DNA from: Toxonevra muliebris
Lineage: Eukaryota; Arthropoda; Insecta; Diptera; Pallopteridae
Reading direction: 5' to 3'
NCBI GenBank assembly: GCA_963691655.1
Contig: OY829329.1
Location: 10,244,708 to 10,308,707, forward strand
Length of the DNA: 64,000 nt
The translations under genes were made by a program, and so were the position numbers. This document shows, in pieces, positions 35,255-46,300 of the stretch (positions within the stretch are counted from its first letter, which is position 1; each line of letters starts with the position of its first letter). The notes beneath the pieces were generated by a model. The model did no database searches. It saw only the letters and a list, made by a program, of their open reading frames with translations, and was not told the DNA's origin.

Positions 35255-37440
35255 GATTTTTATTTTTTAGTTTAGCTCAAAATGTTGGTCTGACACTTTT
35301 TCTGAACTTTGATCTAATTTTTGGTCTGCTTGTTTGTACTAATTTTTAGTCTGAAATTTTATCTGATTATTCGTTTGTTTTTTACATGAGTTTAGGTCTA
35401 ATTTTTCTCTAAATTTTTGTATAAGTATTGGTCTGAATGTGCTTTAATTCGGATCTAAGTTTTGGTCTCATTTATGCTTGATTTTTATTCCGTCTTTCAG
35501 TGGTTTGTGATTTTGCTTGAATATTGGTATGATTTTGATCGAAATTGTTTTCTTAGATATTTTCTGACTTTTGGTTTGAATTTTAGTCTCCTTTTGATTT
35601 AAATTTTGGTCTGCTTTGGTCTAAGTTATTTCTTGAATTTTGGTTTGAGTTAGATTTAAATTTTGGTCTGCTTTGGTTTGACTTATTTACCAAGGCTTGG
35701 TCTGGTTTTTGTTCAGACTTGTGGTCTGATTTTTGGTATTAGTTTTGGTCTCAATTTGAATCTGAGATTATGTTTAAATTTTGGTCTGCTTTGTATCTAA
35801 ATCTTAATTTAATTTTGGTCTGAGTTGTGGTTTGTATTCTATATGGTTTTGGAGAGTGTTTTTTTTTTCATAATTTCGGTTTGATTTTGTTTTAATTTTT
35901 GGTATAAAATTTGGTCAGCTTGAATTTTAATCTGAATTTAGTCTGTTTGCGGTCTAAATTTTGGTCTGCTTTACCCTGAGATTTTTTTTTCTGTCTGCTT
36001 TTTCAGAATTTTGGCCTGCTTTTTGGTATGAGTTTTCGTTTTTGTTTTGGTCTGGTTTTTAGCCTGAATTTGGTCTAAATTTTTGACAGTTCCGGTCAGA
36101 GAATTTATTGAATTTCGATTTGATATTTGGTCCGAATTTTGATAGGAATTTGGTCTGATCTTTGGTCTGCTTTTGATATAAGTTTTTCCCAAATTTTTGT
36201 ACAAATTTTAGTATTTGGGTTTGTCTGAATTTTGCTTTGCTTCTGATCTGCTTTTTGTCTGTTTTTTTTTTCTGAAATGTGATCTGATTATTCGTTTGCT
36301 TTTGATATGAGTTTGGGTCTGGTTTTTATCTGAAATTTGGTATATAGTCTGTATTCTGCTTTACTTCCTATCTAAGTTTTGTTCTGACTTATGCTTAATT
36401 TTTGTCCGAACTTTGGTCAGAGATTTCGCCTGAATATTGATATGATTTTGATCAAAATGTTGGTGTTGGACTTCTGGTCTTCGTTTGGTCTGAGTTTTGG
36501 TGTACTTTTGGTTCAAGTTCTGGCCTATATTAGCCTAAAATATTTCTTGAGTTTTGGTTTGCATTTGATCTAAGTTTTGGTCTGATTTGTTCTGAAATAT
36601 TATAAGTTTTAATCTGATTTTTGTTCTGACTTTTGGTCCAATTTTTGTTCAGACTTTTGGTCTAATTTTGGACTAATTTTATCCGGTCTGAGGTTTTGTT
36701 TGAATTTTGTTCTGCTTTGGATCTAAGTTTTAGTTTAATTTTGGTTTGATTTGTGGTCTGAATTCTAGTTTGTTTTGGATAAAGATTTTTTGCGAATTTT
36801 AGTTTAATTTTGCTTTGATTTTTAGTATGAAATTTAGTCTGCTTCTGCTCTTCTTTCGACTTGATTTATGGCTGGAATTTAATCTAAATTGAACTAATTG
36901 GAATTTTCATTTGCTTTGTCGTGAGATATTTCTGAAAGTTTGGTATAAATATTGGTTTATTTTTTATCTAAGTTTTGGTCTGATTTGTTCTGAGTTTTAG
37001 TTTGATTTTTATTCTAACTTTTGGTATGAGTTTTCAGTCTCTTTCGGTCTGAATTTTAGTCTGTTTTGGTCAGAGGATTTTTTGAATTTTTTTGTTCCGA
37101 CTTTTGATTGAAATTTGGGCAGGTGTTTGATCTGCTTTTGGTATTAGTTTTTTTCAAATTTTTGTCTAAATTTTGGTATGAGAGTTGGTTTAAATTTCGC
37201 TGTGCTTCTGATCTGAGTTTTAGTCTGAATTTGATCTACTTTATGCCTAGTTATTCATCTTTTTTTTTTTTCTTAGCTTTAATTTGCAATTTGGTCTCAT
37301 GGTCAGTCTGCTTTTGATGTGAGTTTTAATCTGAATATCAGTTTTATTTTGGTTTGGTTAGTGATTTGAATTTCGGAATTTTGATCTGAATATGTCGGTT
37401 TAATAGATGGTCTAAATTTTGATGTAAATTTTCAACTGAT
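35255..37440 (-). repeat. CAGACCAAA minisatellite, 2.2 kb, inverse orientation
   Basis: The plus strand reads (A/T)TTTTGGTCTGA(A/T)TTTTGGTCTG over and over, which is the reverse complement of the unit at 16.36-19.02 kb. Unit length is ~11-14 bp with strong divergence. All frames here (for example 35971-36204, 36391-36573, 37108-37317) are repeat translations. Presence on both strands at separate sites fits spread inside mobile elements better than a single local expansion. Confidence 0.93.
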
Positions 37441-39330
37441 TCCAGAAGTAAAGTTTTGCCAGCTCAGTAATTGTTAGAAGGCTTATATCTATTCAATATG
37501 TAATGTTTTCCTTTAGTATAAAAAAAATCAACCCCCCTTTAAATCCTTATTCTATATCCGCCACTGCTAAGCCACATTCTTGAAATAGCAAGGCTTCTTC
37601 AGCACTACGTGATGCAAATATAAACTGGAAATGTATGATATTCCTTTATGACTAATGTAGCCTCTCTGAACTATCATTTGAATAATCTCAACATCATTCT
37701 CTGTAACTTTTTCCCATGAAATACTTGTTCATACTTGAGTTTAGAGGTAGATTCAATTTGGAAACACTTTATTATAACTGAGACACAAAAGACAGCACTC
37801 ATTTGATCGCAGTTACATCTGTCTAATATTTATTTCTATGAATTAAAACTGGAATTACTTAAGACATCCTTGAGAAATTGCATTTAATAACATAATACTG
37901 CCCACTTACATACATAAATACACTTAAAACTTCTTTCCAACTATCATACATACACACAACTTTACACCTTCCTTTCTCTACATAATTTTAATACAATTAA
38001 GTTCAACTTGAGCGAGAGAAAACAAAAGACACATCTGTTGCAAATGTTGCAGCATCAAATTACCACAGGAACAATTTAAATTTGCTCATTAAACCGGTTG
38101 CTCTATTGTGAGATTAAGTATAAACTTCATTAGGAAAGGGTAAAGCAAAAGGAGGAAAATATCTAATGACCACCAATGCGAAGACTAAGATTTTTTACAC
38201 TTGAAAAAAATGTGTTGCATAAATGTGAATTGCATGAATTTCTTCAAATGATTGTATGAATAGTGATAACTAAAATCTCCCCGCTCACTTTGGATCTGTT
38301 TATGTGCGAAACAGAACCTCATAAGAGATCGGAAAAACCATCGGGCTAAGTAGTTGTTTGTAAAAAGCTATCATACTATTAAACAAAGTCCACCAACTAT
38401 GCCCAAAATAAGAACTCGAGTGACTAGATATATTCAGAACAAATTCCGATTGGCTTAGTTCTTTCTAACTAATATCACTACGTTTTCTAAAATATTTCTT
38501 AAAATTTTTATCTTACTTGAGTGTATTCTGTTCAGTTGTTCTTTCTCATTTATATTTTTTTTTGTTTTCATTTTTCTAAAGTGTTAATAGAATAATAACA
38601 GTAATAATGTTCCATCTGTTTCTACTTCTCTTCACCCTGCTTCAATGCCCTGCCTACCAACTTTTTACTTGTAGCAATGTGTTCACTGTACATTGGGAAT
38701 ATGGGAGTTTACAGAATTAAACATCGCAGCTGCTTTGTGGCCATCTATTATGCATGGTGTAATGTTTTTATTCTTAATGATGCAACATTTTAAAAGTATA
38801 AAATTTTAATGCTCATGAAAAACAAGAAAAAGTTTTACATTATGGCCATCACTTCAGCACTTCAATGCTAATTTATGTACATACAAACATATATACATAT
38901 ATTTTTTTTTAATACTTATTATTGTCAATTAGCGTAGTTTTATTGCTAGAATAGTGTAATTTTTGCATGGTAAAGGAGTAAATCTTAGATAATTTAGTAG
39001 TTTTATTTGCTTAGAATTTCTATTAATTGTTTTGAATTATCAACTTTTCATAGCATGAAGAAAAAGGAAATACATTTTAGAAATTTTATGCTATTTAAGT
39101 TTCATAATTGCATTTACCGATATGGATGCAAGTGTTGGACTATGGCAGTTCTTAGTTTATAGATTAAGTTAAAAATTCAGTTTCGCATGGGTAAAAACGA
39201 AAACAAATTTTTCATTTTATTTTTTTGGTTTTGCGAATTACGGCGCTCAGACACAGCTGCGAATTTTCGGTGCGAATTCTATATTAGCGAGCGTAGACTT
39301 GAGCAATTATTACCAAGGAAAGAAACGGAA
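37441..39330. other. AT-rich non-coding stretch, no gene seen
   Basis: Nearly 1.9 kb with no supported frame, RNA gene or repeat border. Confidence 0.5.
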
Positions 39331-39340
39331 TCTATATAAC

Positions 39341-39434
39341 GTTCCGGTTTCGGTATTGTCAAGTGTTTCGGTTCCGGTTTAAGTTTCGTTCTTCAACATT
39401 CATTCGGGTTTCAGTTTCGTTCCGGTTACGGGTT
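39341..39434 (+). repeat. Short CGGTTCCGGTTTCG-rich degenerate repeat
   Basis: GTTCCGGTTTCGGT, TTTCGGTTCCGGTTT, GGGTTTCAGTTTCG and TTCCGGTTACGGG occur in quick succession, a CpG-containing low-order repeat unlike its AT-rich surroundings. Function unknown. Confidence 0.5.
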
Positions 39435-39586
39435 TGAAAAATATAAACATGAGATTGTTCGTATTGATGCTTCGAAAAAAGGTTGCGAATTCGCAGCGAT
39501 AAATTCGGCTTCATTGCGAAAGTTTTTAAATTTGCTGAATAGTGTTATTTAAAGATTATTAGAAAATGTTTTTATATTGTACTATA

Positions 39587-40600
39587 CAGGGTAACAATCG
39601 TAAAGTGACGCACACATTTCAGCAGTTATTTTCAAAAGGACGTACTTCCATTAAGTACAATTAAGTGTTAACATTGCTGAATATATAAGCATTCATTTGA
39701 ACCCCACCTCATTCAATATAACCTCCTTTAGCCTGCACACATGCCTTCAATCGATCCGGAAATCGTAGGACTGTTCGCCGCAGGACTTCCTGATCAATTT
39801 CAGTCCAGGCTTTCTCTAATGAATTTGTCAGCGACTCCAGACTGTGGTGTTGAGATGCACAAGCCTTACTCTCTAAAATACTCCAAATAGAGTAGTCCAT
39901 TGGATTCAAGTCTGGGGAGTATGGTGGCCATTCTTGAGATGTTATGAATCCAGAAAAATTGTCTTTTATCCATGTTTGCGTTAATTTTGCCATGTGGGAA
40001 GGTGCAGAATCTTGCTGGAAAGTCCAGTTTTCATTTCCAAATGTATCTTGGGACCAGGGAAGAACATGTTCATTTAAAATGCTCCGATAAACAACCTGGT
40101 CAATTGGTCTTGAGCTTTTCGGAGCTTGTACGGCTTAAGATTAAGCTTTGATTTTGCAATGATTCGCACTGTTTCACGGTTTACTCCCACTTCCTTAGCG
40201 ATTTTTCTCATTGAGCGCCTTGGATTTCGCTTGATTCGTTTACGAATTTTTTCTGTTAAACCAGTAGTGGCAACTGTTGAAAATTTTCCCCGGTCTCTAT
40301 CTCCAAAACCCCCAGTTTCATTATATCGAATAATAGCTCCGTCTACCGTACGACTTGACAAATTTAAAGCCTTTGCAATTTGACGGCTACTATAATTTGC
40401 CAAATGAAATTTCATAATTTCACGACGAATATTTTCCTTGTCCATTTTTATGGAAATTTCAAAATGTAATAACAGAAATTCAAATGAAATTAAAAGCAAA
40501 GCCAATTATGAATGAATTTGCTTTTCAAATTAAAGTAACCGTAAATGGCAAAGCTTGCTGCAGAGTATTAAACTTGCGTCACTTTACAATTGTCACCCTG
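39587..40600 (-). mobile_element. maT-like Tc1/mariner element, 1014 bp, internally deleted
   Basis: The ends are ~26-bp inverted repeats with two mismatches (CAGGGT(A/G)ACAAT(C/T)GTAAAG core; 39587-39612 and 40575-40600), flanked by TA at 39585-39586 and 40601-40602. The transposase lies on the minus strand and lacks its middle. Full relatives are about 1.3 kb, so roughly 300 bp have been lost. Confidence 0.92.
39709..40505 (-). pseudogene. maT-like (D,D37D) transposase, broken by a core deletion
   Basis: The start is either ATG 40503-40505 or, better matching the family, MDKENIRREI at about 40445. The N-terminal part has two helix-turn-helix units: YSSRQIAKALNLSSRTVDG and RRSMRKIAKEVGVNRETVRI. 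After KPYKLRKAQDQ (near 40100) the frame jumps. The first catalytic Asp region is deleted, and the remainder follows in another frame (QVVYRSILNEHVLPW). The second Asp is in WTFQQDSAPSH (codon 40009-40011). The third is in SPDLNPMDY (39895-39897). That is 37 residues between them, which I counted from the sequence. D,D37D defines the maT group of Tc1/mariner. The frame ends at 39709. Confidence 0.88.
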
Positions 40601-40602
40601 TA

Positions 40603-41590
40603 TTTTAGTTCTTTAACATTAGGTATAAATTGTGTATCCTGTCATCTGCAATAGAAATCTGTTGCAAATATGTGACATAAATAAAAACAATTTGTGGTAA
40701 TTATGTTTTGCATTACATTTAAATTCCTTTGGAATGAGATGTCATCATGCTGGTTAATTTATGTGCATTTTCTTGAATGGAAATTAGTACGTATATGTTC
40801 AAATTGTCAGGATATAAATGAATCGATATTTGAATTGAAGTTTTTATATAGGTAATTATAATTTAACAAAAATAAAAAACAAATTCTATTTATATTTTTA
40901 TTTAAGATTTATAAAATATTTTACAAATTCATTAAGATTTTATGAAAATATATCTCAGTCCTTGGCGAAATTACAATGTTTAACTTTTAAAGCAGTAAAT
41001 TTTTAACTATAATTAAGTGAATAATTTATTATTTACTCACAATTCAATAATGACTCGAAAAATCACTTAAAGTCCTTGCATATGTAATAATTTATTAAGA
41101 GGAAAAACGTTGTTCTACTGCATTTCTGATTGGATTTGATTTTACGATTTTTTTCAAGCATTTTATTCTATTGAAAATAAAAAAATAATTTAATTTTTAA
41201 CTGTCTCAAGGTAATAGTACTTTTAAGTACCTAACTATTTAATTGAAAAAAAAATCATTAAATTTGATATTGAAAATCGCTTTGAAGCCATTGAGTCCCC
41301 AAACATGAAATTAGAATTAATCCCTGATCCAGTTGATAATACAGAATTCGATATGAGTCAATACAACAAAATATTAGAAGAAATTTTTGAGGCACCTACC
41401 ATAAAGAAAAAAATAATGTTCACGTTTTCCATTAGAAATAAAAATTCTGGAATGATAAGGTTAAGTTGGAGTGAAAGTCTTCTTCAATTAATCTCACTTA
41501 ATGGCTAATTATGATACCAGAGTAGAACGGCGCGAATCTCCCAGTTACGGAGTGTGAAAAACCACAAGGATTCCATTATAAGTTATGCCT
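40603..41590. other. AT-rich non-coding stretch, no gene seen
   Basis: The frame at 41305-41508 (plus, 67 codons, MKLELIPDPVDNTEFD start) is acidic at its beginning but has no domain I recognise and no supporting signals. I do not call it a gene. Confidence 0.45.
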
Positions 41591-41599
41591 ATGCCCTTA

Positions 41600-42000
41600 A
41601 TATTTATGGATAATAGCTAGACTAACGAAGTGAAGGGCTATTTCTCCCTCTTCCTGAGAGTCACAGTTCAGGCAGAAATCACTGAATGACAGCTCTAATT
41701 TTACAGTATGTCTCCCCATTAAGCGTTGCCCCATGAGTACCGAAATCTTTGAACTGCTGAAGTTATGGCTGAGGTTGAATACATATTTGGGACCAAGTCA
41801 ATCCACGAGGCAGTTTTGTTTGATGACCAATTTAAATAAGGCACTTAGTCATTTGATAGATTGTCACTACTTTCGCCTTGAAAGTTGCTGCAATGATCGG
41901 GAAGATGGAAGGAGAGTTTCAGACCCAAGATGCTAGACAAAATGCCGCAACCGACTTTGCCTTTAGTTTAGAACTATCTGTGTCGATGTTAATAGAAATA
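41600..42000 (-). mobile_element. I-like retrotransposon 3' fragment, first of two
   Basis: Minus-strand translation gives KISVLMGQRLMGRH, HTVKLELSFSDFCLNCDS and QEEGEIALHFV (about 41745-41640). This is the C-terminal zinc-like domain of I-like non-LTR elements (C-x2-C, acidic run, H). Sequence upstream to about 42000 is too decayed to read with certainty. It is a different family from the next fragment, judging by the wording before the cysteines. Confidence 0.55.
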
Positions 42001-42029
42001 TCAAGAACCACCTTATCTTCGACCCATAA

Positions 42030-42098
42030 CGAGCTCGATAGTCTAGTGGATAGTGCACTAGACCCACAATATTGCGGTTTGATTCCTGTCTTGGTCTG
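42030..42098 (+). pseudogene. tRNA-like sequence with A and B boxes, decayed
   Basis: AGTCTAGTGGATAGTGC (about 42039-42055) resembles an RNA polymerase III A box and GGTTTGATTCC (about 42078-42088) a B box, at tRNA-like spacing. The acceptor and T stems do not pair well, so it is a tRNA pseudogene or the head of a SINE, not a working tRNA. It stands just beyond the 3' end of the I-like fragment on the opposite strand. Confidence 0.5.
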
Positions 42099-42189
42099 GT
42101 GGTTAATTCTCATAAACTTCTTATGGTCGGTTAGTTTATATAGCAGATCTATAGCAGTCTATGCGTATAGATCAGCGGCTTTTGAGCCG

Positions 42190-42920
42190 TTTTGATACGA
42201 TTACCCCTCCTAACGATAAAAAGATGAATGTTGAACTAAATCCATTTTTTGGAGTTAAGGTAGTTAAGGAGCTTGTTCGATTTGAGGTCGGAATGGTCTA
42301 AAAAGTAGTTTCCTAGGAAAGTGTTTCTTGCAGCTGCTAAAGCTGGGCATTTGCAAGTGTTTTCTCCTCGTATGAATTTCCGCAAATTCTTCAGTGTTTG
42401 TTGAATATGCAGTTTATCTGCATGAGTGCCTATAGGCCAGTAACCTATAAAGACGGCAATAAGAAGAGCGATGTCTGTACGGTCCCTGGTGATAGGTTCC
42501 CTAGACCAACCGATATCGTATATCGGCCAGGTCGCACGGGTTGTATTGTCTCATATAAGTGTCCTTCATCTCCTGCTACCTAAGGAAAGATAGTGTAGAT
42601 TCATGCCTTTCTTGATCGCCCCCGAAAAACAGGTACCAGTTTTGTATGGGTTAGGTCAACAGAGGTTCCTTTACGCGCTAATTCATCGGCTTTCTCATTT
42701 CTCAGATGATTGTGAGTTCCGCATGAAGGCTTAACGTACTCAGTTTCTCCCTGCACTGTCAGACCAGCTTTTTGAGTTGTTGGTGTTGGACTGAAGGGCT
42801 GCAACTACGGCCTGAGAGTCCGTAAAAATTGCAACCTTACATCTCTCAATAATGTGTTCAGTGATTAGTTGACATGCCTTCCCGATTGTAAGTACTTCCG
42901 ACTGAAAGACTGTGGCAGGG
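42190..42920 (-). mobile_element. I-like retrotransposon 3' fragment with RNase H, second of two
   Basis: From 42920 downwards on the minus strand: SEVLTIGKACQLI (RNase H Glu), CKVAIFTDSQAVVAALQS (Asp), and after a frameshift GTHNHLRNEKADELARKG (the H...N-x-x-AD signature). A deletion follows, then DRTDIALLIAVFIGYWPIGTHAD and CPALAAARNTFLGNYF, a typical C-terminal end. Stops and frameshifts show it is dead. The reverse transcriptase is missing, so it is 5'-truncated. Confidence 0.75.
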
Positions 42921-42935
42921 TTATAAGTTAAATGC

Positions 42936-43474
42936 TATAAACACAACCAAAGCAGCCGGCCTCTAACCGCTTACTTCTTCTGAGAGAATAAACACAATAA
43001 GAGCGTCAACCTCTAGCGTCAAGAATATGTAAAAGTAAAACAAAACAAAAGCAGTTGGATTTGATTATTGTTTCAACAACAATTTTATTTTTATTTAAGT
43101 TATCAATTATCGAAAAATAAAAAGAAAGCTTCAATATTCTGTAATTTGAAAAAATTTTTGTATAAATTAAAATTATTTACATCGTTTATTTGTACAAAAA
43201 CGTCAAAAACATCAAAAGAATGAAGAAACTAAAAAGAAACTCGAAAAAATACATATATTTTCGTACTAAAACTTGGCAGCACTTGGCTTTTTTTGAAAAA
43301 TATGGCAATGTTTCCCAAGAGAGAAAACATTGTGAAGTTGATAAAATTTGAATAGAATCTAGTGTAGCGTCGTTGAGGCGGCAGCAAGCCGCAGAAATTT
43401 GTTCCCATACAAATTCGTAAAATTCTGTGTGTTTGTTGTTGAAGCTGAGGCCGGCTGCTTTGGTTGTGTTTATA
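42936..43474. mobile_element. 539-bp element with 28-bp perfect terminal inverted repeats
   Basis: 42936-42963 (TATAAACACAACCAAAGCAG then CCGGCCTC) and 43447-43474 are exact reverse complements. The interior is AT-rich with no transposase. A perfect 28-bp match suggests a non-autonomous DNA transposon (MITE) and fairly recent origin. I find no convincing target duplication, so superfamily is open. It begins 16 bp from the 5' limit of the I-like fragment. Confidence 0.7.
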
Positions 43475-45630
43475 CCAAAAAGCTGTAAAATTAAAAAAAT
43501 GCAAATTTGAAGAAATTTCCATATTTTTGCATACGTATTTTTCTTAAAGTTTGATCAGCTGTAGTTTGTGAAAAATGTATCGACACTTGATATAAAAGTA
43601 GTGACAGGACACTAGAATTTTTTACCAGGCATAAATTGCAAATTTGTTAGAAGTAAAAAGCTATTTCTTGTTATAAACCATTAACAGTTATATATATGAC
43701 CTTTATGTCTTTGATGACCCTTAATGAAATTGATTGGCAAATATTTTTGTGGAATATTTTAATCCTTAAATCTCTCTTTTGAAAGGACTTTTCAGGTTTT
43801 CATCAAAAACGGTGCTAAATTGTCCCATAAAAAGAGGAGCTAAAGGGTTAATATATTCTACAGAAATGATCCTCCTAAATTTTTACTACAAAACTTTGCC
43901 ATTTAGATTTTTCTCAGACATCAATTGATAACACTTTTTTAACTTAGCATTCAGCTCCCTTTGATCAAAAAATGAAAACTTTGATCCACTGCAAAAACAA
44001 AAGTTTTTAAATTTTCATTCAACATTTTCATTTGAGTGTGAATATGAATATGGATAAGTGCAGGATACGTTAAGGTCATAAAATGATGAATCTTTACTGC
44101 AAGAATATTAATCAAAAGGATTTAAAAGCATAAAATAATTTAAAAAACGAAGATATTAGTTGAGTTAAGAAACGGTGCAGAATTTTGAGTGAGTGGTGGA
44201 TGTGAAAGGAAATAATATATTATAAAAGTATAAGAACAACAAAAAACAAATTGCTTGCCACACCAACAACAACAGCGATCCTCTTTTTACTTATCTTATA
44301 GATACATTTGTATTGCAGAAAGCAATTTTTTTTTTGAATCCTACAGATGCCAGTAAATATGTTTCTATGCATTCATGGTTGTAGATATGTTTCCAGTTCA
44401 GTTTCGATTTTTACGCTTTGAAGATCGAACGAACAAACGTTTCAGCGATGCATCAACACAATGAATAATTACCGATAATGATTTTGATGCATTGTTATTG
44501 CTGTAAATGATGCAGAATCATCATAACCATCAATTCATCACATATAGCAACATATACGAGTGTGCATGTATATATGCAACGTTGCTGCAACATACATATG
44601 AAGACACACATCTAATCACAGGAACACAGCAACATCACTTCACTTTGATCTGTTTGCGCTTATTTTATAGGTGTTTAGCTTCATATAAGTATATATATTT
44701 ATCTATCCGTCAGTTGTTAACAGAATAGGTTTTGTGCATATTAACAATAACAAAATACGAAACAAAGCGAATCTATTTTAATCTTCTATAACGAAGGATT
44801 TATCGACAAATAAAAAGTGATAGTGATTTGAAAAGTTATAAAGTCATGTCTGGACGATAAAAATTTTAATGCAGCAGTGATGAAAATTGTGTTAGTTATG
44901 TGTGTCTCTCATATATACATATATGTATGTGGATATGTATGTGTTTGAGTTGTTGAAAGTGTAAAAAATGCAACAGTTGAGAGTTTGTAACTTATATACT
45001 TATATGATTTATGACTGAGGCAGCAACAAAAAAAAAAAAAAAAAATGGAAAAGGGAAAAGTAGTAACAAAAGTTCTTCGGAAAAATATAAGGGTGTATTT
45101 TTAAACACTTTTTAGAACATTTTATCTTGGATATTAATCGATAATTGATTAATTTAAATGTGGCCATCTTTGATGATTTCAGAAATATGTTTCCTTTCTT
45201 ACGGGCAGTTGTTCCATTTCATAGTTTTTCATTTTTATATATCCTTATCACTAAGTCCAGAGCTCCTGTTGGGAATTTAATTCTCACTACGAATATAAAA
45301 AAATGACATTTCTAATTCCGACAAATTTAAAGATAGCGTTGCCAACTATCGAAAAAAAATTCGAATTCAAAAATCAGCTGTTTTATGTCAACAGTAAAAA
45401 GGAAAAGTATTAAAAATTTTAAGAAAATATAAAATTTAATCAAAAAGAAGTTTTTTTTTGTGCAATAAGCTATAAAAAAAAAATTGTTTCCATGGCAGCA
45501 TTGATATTTTTAGTATAGAAAGAGACGGAGTGTCTAAGTAGATGCTGAAAAATGGAAACCAAGGAGCGTGAGCTGGCAATATATGTATAAGCATAAATAC
45601 TAATTTCCAGCTTAACAAAGATGCATTCAA
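43475..45630. other. AT-rich non-coding stretch, no gene seen
   Basis: A (T)AAAGGGTTAA motif at about 43850 resembles a piggyBac-type right end, but no partner is found. Short frames at 44507-44728 and 45436-45745 have no domain likeness. Confidence 0.45.
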
Positions 45631-45639
45631 GTACGTACT

Positions 45640-46020
45640 GAATGTAGTGGAGAACGAACTTGGGCCAAATCGAAAGCAGTGAGTTACAGCTTTGGGAAAC
45701 GTTGTGGGTGTCTTGCGATTTCTGTCGAAGAGTGGATATCAGCATGGTGTTGCGAAAACATCAGAAAGTTGAAATGATACAATCAACGATGTCGAATGAA
45801 ATGGAGCTTGAATATTTGGGAATCAAAGCGTTGTGCAAAATGGATAAAGATGGATATGACTAATGAAGAAACAAGGAAGGCCAAAATAGATTTTTATGGA
45901 AGAATGCGATTTTCTGTTGTCATAATGCACGTTGATGGCACGCACTTAAAAATAAATCCCTTGGCCAGAAGAGAAATTTTTATTTTCAATTATATTACAA
46001 TGTCGAATCCAACATAAAAA
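45640..46020 (+). pseudogene. PIF/Harbinger transposase fragment
   Basis: Plus-strand frame 45796-46017 reads KWIKMDMTNEETRKAKIDFY then RMRFSVVIMHVDGTHLKI. DGTH(I/L) preceded by a G(I/F)P-GVIG-like stretch is the first catalytic Asp block of Harbinger nucleases (Asp codon 45934-45936). Upstream, in a shifted frame, the sequence from 45660 looks like the preceding helical part (STVSR region). After INPLARRE the expected NRKG(Y/F) block is degraded and the second and third acidic residues are absent. It is a truncated, frameshifted relic of a full ~350-400 residue protein. Confidence 0.65.
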
Positions 46021-46149
46021 CAGAAATTATGATTTGCTTCAAAAAATAACATAATTCCTTTAAAACGTTGTTTTCCTGTTTATCTTTATTTTTCTTCTGC
46101 TTCCGACACACTTCAGCATTCGGACAAAATCATCACGAAAAACTATTAA

Positions 46150-46300
46150 AGTTCCGTTTCATTCGGAATTAGTGATGCCAATCTTCCGAATTTCGAAAAT
46201 TCGGGAGAATTTCGTGTCCACGACGGAATTAAGAATACGAATTTTTCATTCGTAGTTATGACGGGAGCTCCGTCGGAGTTAGTGATTCGGCTGAAATATT
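46150..46300. repeat. Cluster of small palindromes beside the Harbinger relic
   Basis: GAATTTCGAAAATTC, ACGAATTTTTCATTCGT and GAGCTCCGTCGGAG-like inverted pairs lie close together. They could be subterminal repeats of the Harbinger element, whose termini I cannot define. Confidence 0.3.

Noticed and set aside
35971..37317. Open frames inside the 35.3-37.4 kb region
   Set aside because: They are translations of the CAGACCAAA minisatellite and occur on both strands, so they are not genes.
41305..41508. 67-codon frame beginning MKLELIPDPVDNTEFD
   Set aside because: It looked protein-like at its start, but I could not connect it to any domain or neighbouring coding sequence.
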